Source: DATBFX01 sp034667245 (GTDB taxonomy: Bacteria; Chloroflexota; Chloroflexia; Thermomicrobiales; UBA6265). From it: a stretch of 12,884 bases of DNA. Shown piece by piece: positions 6,239 through 12,780 of the stretch (position 1 is the first letter of the stretch; every line of letters begins with the position of its first letter). Position numbers and translations under genes: made by a program. The stretch spans positions 1 through 12,884 of the forward strand of contig JAXDKI010000413.1 of NCBI GenBank assembly GCA_034667245.1. Direction: 5' to 3'. The notes beneath the pieces are model-generated. The model made no database searches. It had not been told where the DNA came from and saw only the letters and a list, made by a program, of their open reading frames with translations.

Positions 6239-6948
6239 GTTGCGTGGTCCCCGTTGCCGGCGATCTGATAAGGCGGCAAACCGACCCATGGGCTGCGCTG
6301 GGCGACCGGGACCGAAACTGTGGGCCCGAGTCGCGTTGCCAGCGCCCGCCTGAGTTCCTCGATGCGGGCGAGATACGTCGCATCGCGCAGGGAGCGCGAC
6401 CACATGACGTACGCATCCTCGCCGTTGTCGCTGTAGTAGCGGCGCCGCCTTCCCTGGACGGCGAATCCGTATTTCCGGTAGAGATCCTGGGCGACGTCGT
6501 TGGAGACGCGCACTTCCAGCGTCAGCCAGGTGGCGCCGCGTCGGACCGCCTCGTCGATCAGCGCGAGCAAGAGCAGTTCGCCAAACCCTCGCCCGCGGTA
6601 CAGCGGGTCGACGCCGATGGTCGTGATGTGCGCCTCGTCGAAGACAACCCACATGCCCGCAAATCCGGCGATGTGCGGCCCGTTCGGCGGTAGGCCCGCT
6701 CGGCGGGCGAAGGGCAGGATGGGAAGACGCGGTAAGGCCCGCAGACCATCGCTCAGGCGGGTCGTGCTATGACCGTTCGCGTGGCCGTTGCCGGATGCGG
6801 CCGGGGCCTCGTCCGGAAGAGCGCGGAGGACGACGTAGTGGTTCTGCTCTCGATTCCGGAGCTCGCGGCGGTACGCGGATGCGGGCCAAGGATTGGCGAA
6901 GCAGCGCCGTTCGACGCGGCTGACCTCAGCCACGTCATCCTGGCCCAT
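6235..6948 (-). CDS. rimI: Ribosomal-protein-alanine N-acetyltransferase RimI (with internal insertion)
   Basis: This GNAT-family enzyme acetylates the N-terminal alanine of ribosomal protein S18 (or of other proteins) with acetyl-CoA. It shows ERRCFANPWPASAY near the start, the acetyl-CoA loop LYRGRGFGELLL (about 116-127), LEVRVSNDVAQDLYRKYGF (about 144-162, with the expected catalytic glutamate) and a late RRRRYYSDNGEDAYVMW. It is 237 residues long against about 150 for typical RimI. An insertion of about 45 residues (about 45-90, Ala/Gly/Asn then Pro/Arg rich) splits the early strands, and a tail of about 50 residues follows the domain. The ATG at 6948 has no clear ribosome site, and the family pattern can be extended a few residues upstream, so an unusual start codon is possible. 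The stop overlaps the tsaD start by 4 bases. Confidence 0.9.
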   Translation of the reverse strand: MGQDDVAEVSRVERRCFANPWPASAYRRELRNREQNHYVVLRALPDEAPAASGNGHANGHSTTRLSDGLRALPRLPILPFARRAGLPPNGPHIAGFAGMWVVFDEAHITTIGVDPLYRGRGFGELLLLALIDEAVRRGATWLTLEVRVSNDVAQDLYRKYGFAVQGRRRRYYSDNGEDAYVMWSRSLRDATYLARIEELRRALATRLGPTVSVPVAQRSPWVGLPPYQIAGNGDHAT

Positions 6949-7134
6949 GGATTCGAGTTGAAACGCGGAATGAGAAATGAGACGGTCCCTTCGTCAAACA
7001 AACCCCGCCTGGGCGGACTGGAATCGCCCGGAATTTCGTCACGGACGTTAGCACGTGAGCCGTGCCTGGACAACCAGATTCCCGTATCCAGCCGTATCGG
7101 TCGTGATGAGACACTCTGCCGGTTGCCATCCTGG
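6949..7134 (-). other. Gap between tsaB and rimI with two tandem heptamers and a weak hairpin
   Basis: The 186 bases hold no gene. Two abutting 7-base units, GAATGAG and AAATGAG (6968-6981), lie about 20 bases upstream of rimI. On the minus strand a short GC stem (CCGCC/GGCGG, about 7016-7005) is followed by GGTTTGTTTG, resembling a weak intrinsic terminator after tsaB, but the loop is only two bases, so it is not convincing. TTGACG (6997-6992) could be the -35 of a rimI promoter; no matching -10 is clear. Confidence 0.35.
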
Positions 7135-7833
7135 TCATCTGGATTGTTTCGCCGCATGCACGTAGACCGGTTCCAACTCGACGGCGTCGTCGAGATCGCC
7201 ATTCTGCAGCCGGACCCACGCCAGCTCGGCAAGCGCCGAGGCGCGGCGGAGGCGCCCCGAAGCCGGCGGGATCTTGACGCCTCCCGTCGCCCGTACCGCC
7301 CGCTCCTGGTCCGCCGATAACTCGCCCGTGACCAGACAGGGACCGATGCTCGCGGCATGCTCGGCGAGTTCTTCAACGGTCGCGTTGCGCGGCGAGACGG
7401 TTTGTCGGTACCCGCTTGGCTCGGAGCGGTACTCGGCCCAGACAAGACGCCCGCGACCGGCCGCAACCGTCGCCAGCACGGGCATCTCCAGACCGGCGAA
7501 GGGATGGGCCGCGACGTCGAGTGTGGAGACGCCGATCAGCGGCACGTCGAGACCCAGGACAAAGCCCTTGGCGGCGCTCATCCCTACGCGAAGACCGTTG
7601 AACATCCCCGGCCCGACCGCGACCGCGACGGCGGCGATCTCCGCCACACCGATGCGCATCAGGGAGAAGAGGCGATCGATCTCCCCGAGTAGCGTCGCCG
7701 TCTGGTCCCGCCCCGCGAGCCAGGTCACCTCGGCGACCCGCGTGCCGTCGTAGAGGGCAACGCTCGCCTGCTCCGAAGAACTATCGATGGCCAGCAGCCA
7801 TTGTGATTCGGGCGAACCGGAACTCCCTGTCAT
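7135..7833 (-). CDS. tsaB: tRNA threonylcarbamoyladenosine biosynthesis protein TsaB
   Basis: This 232-residue ASKHA-fold protein is the non-catalytic partner that dimerises with TsaD in the t6A transferase complex. It begins with the actin-like first strand pair WLLAIDSSSEQASVALYDG (about 12-30), continues with the loop GPGMFNGLRVGMSAAKGFVLGL (74-95), GVSTLDVAAHPF and MPVLATVAAGRGRLVWAEY, and ends with LEPVYVHAAK, the usual TsaB C-terminus. Most family members read GPGSFTGLR in the loop; Met77 and Asn79 replace Ser and Thr here, a mild oddity. The ATG at 7833 fits the family start but its ribosome site is weak. The gene lies 67 bases after tsaE and 186 bases before rimI, all in one direction. 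Confidence 0.95.
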   Translation of the reverse strand: MTGSSGSPESQWLLAIDSSSEQASVALYDGTRVAEVTWLAGRDQTATLLGEIDRLFSLMRIGVAEIAAVAVAVGPGMFNGLRVGMSAAKGFVLGLDVPLIGVSTLDVAAHPFAGLEMPVLATVAAGRGRLVWAEYRSEPSGYRQTVSPRNATVEELAEHAASIGPCLVTGELSADQERAVRATGGVKIPPASGRLRRASALAELAWVRLQNGDLDDAVELEPVYVHAAKQSR

Positions 7834-7900
7834 CGCCTGAGCCGCATCCCTTACGCGCCGGTTCGTCCGGTGGCTATCTGGTCACCGCCATGCCACAAGT

Positions 7901-8422
7901 TTAATGCGCCGCTGCCCTGCCGCTCGTCACTGCACCCCGCAACTCGCTCACCACGTCGGTCATGTCACTGTTCGGCGGCACAGCCTCAACCATCACCCGG
8001 CGGCGATCCGCTCCATCCAGTTCCAGGCGTACCAGCAGATACTCCTCCGGGAGCGACGAACCTGCGCGCTCCGGCCACTCGACCACCGCGACTCCGTCCA
8101 CGGGAGCCAGGTATTGCTCCCAACCGAAGCTGTCCAGATCCTCCTCGCCCGCGAGACGGTAGAGATCGAGGTGGTAGAGGCGAATTGGCGCCTCCTCAAC
8201 GGTTTGCCCCTCGTGCTCCGCGACCAAGGTAAAGGTCGGGCTCTGGATCTGCTCCCGGACGCCGAGACCCTGGGCGATTCCTTGGGTCAGGGTCGTCTTG
8301 CCGGCGCCGAGGTCGCCGTGGAGCAGCACGACGTCGCCGGGGCGGAGGAGGCGGCCGAGTCTGGCGCCGATCTCACGCGTCTGCTCGGCGCTGTCGGTGA
8401 CGAGCGTGATCGGGGGCACCAT
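7901..8422 (-). CDS. tsaE: tRNA threonylcarbamoyladenosine biosynthesis ATPase TsaE
   Basis: This 173-residue P-loop ATPase binds the TsaB-TsaD complex and its ATP hydrolysis resets the enzyme between rounds of t6A synthesis. It shows SAEQTREIGARLGRLL, Walker A GDLGAGKTT (36-44), QSPTFTLVAEH (switch region), YHLDLYRL (Walker B-like), and VVEWPER. The length is normal for the family. The ATG at 8422 shares its A with the last base of the fbpC stop (TAATG), so it should be translated by coupling to the ABC transporter gene. A GTG two codons in (8419) is spaced better from GAGGAG and may be the true start. An open frame running upstream to 8833 is a shadow of the ATPase gene. Confidence 0.96.
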   Translation of the reverse strand: MVPPITLVTDSAEQTREIGARLGRLLRPGDVVLLHGDLGAGKTTLTQGIAQGLGVREQIQSPTFTLVAEHEGQTVEEAPIRLYHLDLYRLAGEEDLDSFGWEQYLAPVDGVAVVEWPERAGSSLPEEYLLVRLELDGADRRRVMVEAVPPNSDMTDVVSELRGAVTSGRAAAH

Positions 8423-9534
8423 TACTCCTCGCGGTGGAACGTCAGCACCGCACCACGTACACCGACGTGGACGCGGTCGCCGGGTCGAATCCCACCGTAC
8501 GTCCCAAGGCGAGCGTTCACGGTGCTCCCAGAGTCGAGGCGCAAGCGCATCAGCTGGTCGTGGCCGAAGAAGAGGCGAGTCAGGACGGTCGCGTTGGCCG
8601 GCAGTTCGTCCGTCGGCGGGGTCAAGCGCAGACTCTCCGGTCGCAGCATGACGTCGACCAGGCCGGACGCGCTGCCGTGGACCGGCAACTCGCCGAGCTC
8701 GGTCAGCACCCGCCGTCCCTGCGCCTCGCCGGGAACGAATTGCGCGTCGCCGACGAAGACGCCGATCTGGCGACTGACCGGGCGGTGATAGAGCTCCTCC
8801 GGTGATGCGTCTTGGACGATCTTGCCCTTCCACATCACCGCGACCCGATCGGCGAGACTGAGCGCCTCCTCCTGATCGTGCGTGACGAGGACGGCGGTTG
8901 CCCGCGCGTTGGCCAGAATCTGACGCACCTCCGACCGGACCGCGGCCCGCAGTTCGGCGTCGAGGTTAGAGAAGGGTTCGTCGAGGAGGATCACATCCGG
9001 TTGCGGCGCCATCGCCCGCGCGAGAGCCACCCGCTGCTGCTGCCCTCCCGAGAGTTCGTGCGGCATCCGCTGCTCGAACCCCCCCAAGCCAACCATCTCC
9101 AACGCGGCGGCGACCTTCTCATCCCGATCCGCGCCGCGCGGCAGTCCGAAGGCGACGTTCTTGCCGACCGTCAGGTGTGGGAAGAGCGCGCCGTCCTGGA
9201 ACACCATCCCGACCTGGCGGCGTTCCGGCGGCTCACACGTCGCCGCCGTCGCCACCATCCGCCCGCCGATCTCGACGGTACCGTCATTCAGGTCCTCGAA
9301 CCCGGCGATCAACCGCAGCGTCGTCGTCTTGCCGCACCCGCTCGGACCGAGTAGCGCGACGACCTCACCCCGCTCGGCCGTCAGATCGACGCCGTCCACG
9401 ACCGTCGTCCGCCCAAATCGCTTCACGAGGCCAACGCAGCGGAGAGCAGGTGATGTTTCCTTTGTTGGAGGGATGTCGCCTGTTCCCCCTCTCCCGACCG
9501 CGGAAGAGGGGGTTGGGGGGTGAGGGCTGAACAC
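8422..9534 (-). CDS. fbpC: Iron(III)-type ABC transporter ATP-binding protein (FbpC-like)
   Basis: This 370-residue cytoplasmic ATPase energises the importer. The motifs are complete: Walker A GPSGCGKT (63-70), Q-loop MVFQDGALFPHLTV, signature LSGGQQQRVALARAM, Walker B VILLDEPFSNLD, and the H-loop VTHDQEEALSLAD. After about residue 245 comes a TOBE-type regulatory domain (VMLRPESLRL, a later FFGHDQLMRLRLDSG, and the end GVRGAVLTFHREE), as in FbpC, PotA and CysA. The GTG at 9534 overlaps the permease stop (TAGTG) and has GGGGTGA 6 bases upstream. The first 20 or so codons are the intergenic G-rich repeat at 9485-9526 and do not match the family; true homology begins near ALRCVGLVKRF. The last base of the stop TAA is the first base of the tsaE start. 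The substrate is inferred from the binding protein and gene order. Confidence 0.93.
   Translation of the reverse strand: MFSPHPPTPSSAVGRGGTGDIPPTKETSPALRCVGLVKRFGRTTVVDGVDLTAERGEVVALLGPSGCGKTTTLRLIAGFEDLNDGTVEIGGRMVATAATCEPPERRQVGMVFQDGALFPHLTVGKNVAFGLPRGADRDEKVAAALEMVGLGGFEQRMPHELSGGQQQRVALARAMAPQPDVILLDEPFSNLDAELRAAVRSEVRQILANARATAVLVTHDQEEALSLADRVAVMWKGKIVQDASPEELYHRPVSRQIGVFVGDAQFVPGEAQGRRVLTELGELPVHGSASGLVDVMLRPESLRLTPPTDELPANATVLTRLFFGHDQLMRLRLDSGSTVNARLGTYGGIRPGDRVHVGVRGAVLTFHREE
9485..9526. repeat. C/G-run inverted repeat lying inside the fbpC 5' end
   Basis: CCCCCTCT (9485-9492) and AGAGGGGG (9505-9512) are exact 8-bp inverted copies with a 12-base loop. The right side continues with a 7-base rhythm: GAGGGGG, TTGGGGG, GTGAGGG (9506-9526). 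It resembles the dispersed CCCTCTCCC / GGGGTTGGGGGGTGAGGG intergenic repeat that I recall from Chloroflexota genomes. Here it sits at the permease/ATPase junction and is read in frame as the first residues of the ATPase. Confidence 0.65.
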
Positions 9535-11207
9535 TATTCGTCACCCCGTGCCTGGACGCGCTCCCGTGCGACCAGGAGCAGCGTCGGGACGGCAGAGATC
9601 GCGACGAGGAGTAGCGCCGGGGCGGCGGCCTCGCCGTAGGAGCCGCTTCCTGCCGCCGTCCAGACGGTCGTGGCCAGCGTCTTGTAGCCGGTTGGGCTGA
9701 GGAGCAGCGTGATTGGTAGTTCCTTCATCACGGTCAGAAAGACGAGCGCGGCACCGGCGGCGATGCCGGGGCGCGCGAGCGGCACCGTCACCGCGGTCAC
9801 CGCGCCGGTCGAGGTGCGACCGAGGTTGCGCGCTGCCTCTTCCAGGCGGGGGCTGATCTGGAGCAGCGACGTACGAGTGGCGCCGAGTGCCTGGGGAAGG
9901 AAGCGGACAACGTAGGCGACGATCAGTAAGGGGAGCGTTTGGTAGAGCGGTGTCAGATATCGAGCCCCGATGAAGACGAAGGAGAGGGCGATGACGATAC
10001 CGGGCAGACCATAGCCGAGGTAGCAGATCCGCTCGATCCAGCGGGTCGAGCGGCCACGGTAGCGGACAGCGAGAATCGCGATCGGCAGCGCGGCGACCGT
10101 TGCGACAGCGGCCGCCCAGCCGCCGACCATGACCGAATGCAATGCCGCCGAGCCCAGACCGTCGATCGTCTCGCCTCGCGTCAGGGAGCGAACAAGCCAG
10201 TAGCCGAGGACACCGAGTGGCATCCCGAGCGAGAGGCCGAAGACGACGAGGCAGAAGGCGAGCGCCGGGTAGCGCCAGCTGCCGAGCGGCAGTGGTCGCG
10301 CCCGACGAGCAGCGCCTGCGCCCAACCGGTGGTAGGCAGCTCGCCCGCGGAACCGCGCCTCGACCGCGAGCAGGGCGAGCGCGAAGACGACGAGGAGCAG
10401 CGCAAGGGACGCCGCCAGCGTCCGATCGAACGATGAGCGGTACTGGACATAAATCGCACGGGTGAAGGCGTCGTAGCGGAGCAGGGTGACGACGCCGAAG
10501 TCGCTGACGGTGTAGAGCGCCGTCAGGAGCGCCCCGGCCAGGACTGCCGGACGCAATTGGGGCAGGGTCGTCAGGAAGAACGTCCGCCATGGTCCATAAC
10601 CGAGGCACCGCGCTGCCTCGTCCAGCGACGGGTCCAGCCCGCGAAGCGCGGCGCGAACGCTGAGAAAGACGTAGGGGTAGGTGAAGAGCGTCAACGTCAG
10701 CCAGGCGCCGAAGAGTCCATAGATCTCAGGAAGGCGCTCGACGCCGAAGAGGCCGTTCAGCGCTTCCTGGAGCAGCCCCTTCGGACCGAGCGCGGCGACC
10801 ACCGTCAGCGCCCCGACATACGACGGGATCACCAGCGGCAGCGCGGCAACGGTCGACCAAAACCGGCGGAAGGGGAGATCGGTCCGGGCCGTCAACCAGG
10901 CGAGCGGGACCCCGATCAGCGCCGAGGCGACGCCGACCGCACCCGCCAGCACGGCCGTGTTCTTGAGGATGATCGCGGTCCGCACCCGGAAGAGGAGGTC
11001 CCAGACGCCGGTGCCGGCCTCCGACGCTCGGATAATCAGATAGAGCACCGGCACCAGCATCAATGCTGCCACCACCGCGGCGGGAAGGAGCAGGCCAAGG
11101 GGTGCGCCGCTCCACCGCCGCGGCAAGCGACGGTCAGCCGGTTTCTCTTCAGCCGAAGTGCTCCGAGCGACAATTATCCGCGCCGCGCGGGGACGGAGCG
11201 TGACCAC
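9534..11207 (-). CDS. fbpB: Iron(III)-type ABC transporter permease, two fused domains (FbpB-like)
   Basis: This 557-residue inner-membrane protein carries two BPD_transp_1 domains in one chain, forming the whole channel, as in FbpB/SfuB. Hydrophobic spans include LGLLLPAAVVAALMLVPVLYLI near the N-terminus, LKNTAVLAGAVGVASALIGVPLA, VAALPLVIPSYVGALTVVAAL, a mid-chain LALLLVVFALALLAVEA, and a second set from YPALAFCLVVFGLSLGMPLGV onward, about twelve in total. Two EAA loops that contact the ATPase are visible: DEAARCLGYGPWRTFFLTTLPQ and EEAARNLGRTSTGAVTAVTVPL, each followed by a Pro and Gly pattern. The GTG at 11207 is chosen because AAGGAG stands 5 bases upstream; a GTG at 11285 would read through the repeat region. 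The stop overlaps the fbpC start by one base. Confidence 0.94.
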   Translation of the reverse strand: MVTLRPRAARIIVARSTSAEEKPADRRLPRRWSGAPLGLLLPAAVVAALMLVPVLYLIIRASEAGTGVWDLLFRVRTAIILKNTAVLAGAVGVASALIGVPLAWLTARTDLPFRRFWSTVAALPLVIPSYVGALTVVAALGPKGLLQEALNGLFGVERLPEIYGLFGAWLTLTLFTYPYVFLSVRAALRGLDPSLDEAARCLGYGPWRTFFLTTLPQLRPAVLAGALLTALYTVSDFGVVTLLRYDAFTRAIYVQYRSSFDRTLAASLALLLVVFALALLAVEARFRGRAAYHRLGAGAARRARPLPLGSWRYPALAFCLVVFGLSLGMPLGVLGYWLVRSLTRGETIDGLGSAALHSVMVGGWAAAVATVAALPIAILAVRYRGRSTRWIERICYLGYGLPGIVIALSFVFIGARYLTPLYQTLPLLIVAYVVRFLPQALGATRTSLLQISPRLEEAARNLGRTSTGAVTAVTVPLARPGIAAGAALVFLTVMKELPITLLLSPTGYKTLATTVWTAAGSGSYGEAAAPALLLVAISAVPTLLLVARERVQARGDE

Positions 11208-11221
11208 GATTGCTCCTTGAG

Positions 11222-11318
11222 CCGCTAGGGTTTCGCGATTGCCGTTGACATTGCTCACCCGTAGAAGCGGCATTTGTATTTGCACTGGTGCTAGCGGCTA
11301 GGGGCTAGCGGCTGGTCA
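11222..11318. repeat. 7-bp tandem repeat CTAGCGG array with an inverted partner
   Basis: In the 108-base gap between fbpA and fbpB, plus-strand 11291-11311 is three abutting heptamers, CTAGCGG, CTAGGGG and CTAGCGG, followed by CTGGTCA (11312-11318), which contains the fbpA stop. An inverted CTAGCGG lies at 11228-11222 on the minus strand, so AGCCGCTAG (11220-11228) can pair with CTAGCGGCT (11291-11299 or 11305-11313). The core between is about 62-76 bases. The layout matches the element at 1202-1322, with a different heptamer. Confidence 0.65.
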
Positions 11319-12455
11319 CAAGACGCCGACCTCGGTCAGCAGCGCGAGCGTCCCCTGCAGGTCCGCAAGGTCGCTCAGGTCGATCTCCGGGCTCTGGATC
11401 TGGTCCAAAGGCACCAGATCGGGTTCCGTCGGGACGCCCGCGATCAGCGGGTACTCCCACGTCCGCTCGGCAAAGTAGTGCTGCGCATCTTCCTTCAGCA
11501 GGAAGTCGGCAAAGGCGAGTGCCTTGTCGGGATGCTCTGCCGTGCCAAGGATACCAACCCCGGCGACATTCACCAGGGAACCGACGTCGCCGCCGGCGAA
11601 GAAGTGATTGGCGATCGGGAAGGTCTTGCCTTCCTCCGCTTGGACCTCGTAGAGGTAATAGTGGTTGACGAGACCGGCCGGCAGTTCGCCCTCACCGACC
11701 GCACGGGTGATGGCAGCATTGTTCTCGAAGGTGACCGGCTCGTTCGCCTGCATGCCTTCAAGCCACTCTCGGGCCGCATCGTCCCCATTGAGGACGCGGA
11801 GCGCGGTGACAAAGGCCTGGAACGAGCCGTTGGTCGGCGCCCAGCCGATCTTGCTCTTCCACGTCGAATCGACCAGGTTGAGCACCGACGCGGGCAGATC
11901 GCCCTGTTGCACCTGCTCGGTGTTGTAGACGAGCACGCGGGCGCGGCCGGATGTTCCAACCCACATGCCGTCGTCCGAGCGGAAGCGGGCCTCGACGCGA
12001 TCGAGCAGCTCGTCCGGCAGCTTCGTCAGCCGATTCTCCTTGGCGAGGGCCCCGAGGGCGCCCGCGTCCTGGCTGAAGAAGACGTCGGCCGGACTGTTGT
12101 CGCCCTCCTCGAGGATCTGCGCCGCCAGTTCCGCGGTGTCCCCGTAGCGAACCTCGGCGTCGATCCCGGTTTCGCGCTCGAATTCGGCGATCAAATCGCC
12201 GATCAACCCCTCGTTGCGCCCGGAATAGATCGTGACGGTGCCGGCGGAGCCAACTGGTGTGCCGCCGGTCGGCGTTGCCTCAGGTGAGCCGGACCGGGGC
12301 GGCTCGGTCGTTGCCAGCGCACTTCCGGCAAAGTAAAGACTCCCACCGGTCAGTGCCAGACCGGCCGCGGCAACGCCCGCCTGCCTGATCAGTCGTCGCC
12401 GACTGACCCGTCCAAGAGTTGCCATGGTCGCGTCTCCGTTGATTCCCGTCGCCAT
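11316..12455 (-). CDS. fbpA: Iron(III)-binding periplasmic-type protein (FbpA-like), Tat-exported
   Basis: This 379-residue extracytoplasmic solute-binding protein (family 1) delivers ferric ion to the permease. The N-terminus has a twin-arginine signal: SRRRLIRQAG (18-27), then a hydrophobic AAAGLALTGGSLYF and a likely cleavage near ALA. A Ser/Pro/Thr/Gly-rich linker (about 53-72) follows, then VTIYSGRNEGLI, the usual first strand of FbpA/FutA proteins. The iron-binding tyrosine pair is clear in LVNHYYLYEV (Y266, Y267). Other family marks are DVFFSQDAGALGAL and GVGILGTAEHPDKALAFADFLL. There is no lipobox cysteine, so it is either free in the wall zone or kept by its uncleaved signal. The ATG at 12455 has AAGGGAG 5 bases upstream; an ATG at 12425 is a second candidate that keeps the whole Tat signal. 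It opens the fbpABC cluster. Confidence 0.93.
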   Translation of the reverse strand: MATGINGDATMATLGRVSRRRLIRQAGVAAAGLALTGGSLYFAGSALATTEPPRSGSPEATPTGGTPVGSAGTVTIYSGRNEGLIGDLIAEFERETGIDAEVRYGDTAELAAQILEEGDNSPADVFFSQDAGALGALAKENRLTKLPDELLDRVEARFRSDDGMWVGTSGRARVLVYNTEQVQQGDLPASVLNLVDSTWKSKIGWAPTNGSFQAFVTALRVLNGDDAAREWLEGMQANEPVTFENNAAITRAVGEGELPAGLVNHYYLYEVQAEEGKTFPIANHFFAGGDVGSLVNVAGVGILGTAEHPDKALAFADFLLKEDAQHYFAERTWEYPLIAGVPTEPDLVPLDQIQSPEIDLSDLADLQGTLALLTEVGVL

Positions 12456-12574
12456 TCCATCTCCCTTGTTGCTCCCGACCGGACCTGCGGGCGTCGGGAC
12501 TCTCTCGAGGCACAAGCTGAGACAGGGACAGACCGCCACGCGGTCGCCCGATCGCGTCTCCCAGGACTTCGGGG

Positions 12575-12599
12575 AATTCCGACCCCGCTCGTCGGAATT
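12575..12599. promoter_or_regulatory. 9-bp inverted repeat at the predicted fbpA transcription start
   Basis: AATTCCGAC (12575-12583) and GTCGGAATT (12591-12599) are exact inverted copies with a 7-base centre. The right edge is 7 bases downstream of the predicted -10, so it covers the expected start of transcription. That position suits a repressor operator such as an iron-responsive regulator, or a hairpin at the extreme 5' end of the mRNA. It does not match the Fur or DtxR consensus that I know. Confidence 0.55.
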
Positions 12600-12605
12600 G
12601 ACGAT

Positions 12606-12634
12606 AGGCTACGCAACCTGCGACAGGCTGTCAA
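12606..12634 (-). promoter_or_regulatory. Sigma-70-type promoter for fbpA
   Basis: On the minus strand, a perfect -35 TTGACA (12634-12629) is followed after exactly 17 bases by TAGCCT (12611-12606), a partial -10 match. Transcription would begin near 12599, about 145 bases before the fbpA start, leaving a long leader that includes the 9-bp inverted repeat. This is the best promoter match in the window. Confidence 0.55.
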
Positions 12635-12761
12635 GCCCAAATCGGTAGCAGTGCTGAGATGTACTCGATGTCGACCCCCGATTACAAAATGTGCGACCAA
12701 GCCGGGAACCGTGATGTGACAGGAGGAGTGGCAATCCAAGTAGCGCGATGACCGACGACGG

Positions 12762-12779
12762 GCGGATGTCGGTATCCGC
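12762..12779 (-). other. Hairpin two bases after the stop of the upstream gene
   Basis: GCGGAT (12762-12767) and ATCCGC (12774-12779) form a 6-bp stem with a 6-base loop, right behind the TGA at 12783-12781. No U-run follows on the minus strand, so termination is only possible, not shown. Confidence 0.35.
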
Positions 12780-12780
12780 G

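Larger units (their letters stand above)
12456..12780. other. 325-base gap upstream of fbpA
   Basis: No gene is supported here. It contains the promoter and inverted repeat listed separately, a hairpin just after the upstream gene's stop, and a 14-base word CTCGATGTCGACCC at 12664-12677 that recurs at 12817-12830 inside the upstream gene. A plus-strand reading from ATG 12748 exists but has the wrong codon-position composition and no suitably spaced ribosome site. The AGGAGGAG at 12721-12728 has no usable start near it. Confidence 0.5.

Noticed and set aside
5239..6652. Upstream extension of tsaD to 6652 and a 375-residue overlapping frame at 5289-6416
   Set aside because: The tsaD family start is at the GTG at 6238; the rest is rimI or tsaD read in the wrong frame, with arginine-rich composition.
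6996..7016. Intrinsic terminator after tsaB
   Set aside because: The stem is only five base pairs with a two-base loop (or four with a four-base loop) and the T-run is interrupted; noted only inside the gap entry.
8423..8833. N-terminal extension of tsaE to 8833
   Set aside because: The extension overlaps fbpC in another frame and has no similarity to TsaE; homology starts at 8422.
11208..11285. Start of the permease at GTG 11285
   Set aside because: It would translate through the repeat arm and lacks a ribosome site; GTG 11207 has AAGGAG 5 bases upstream.
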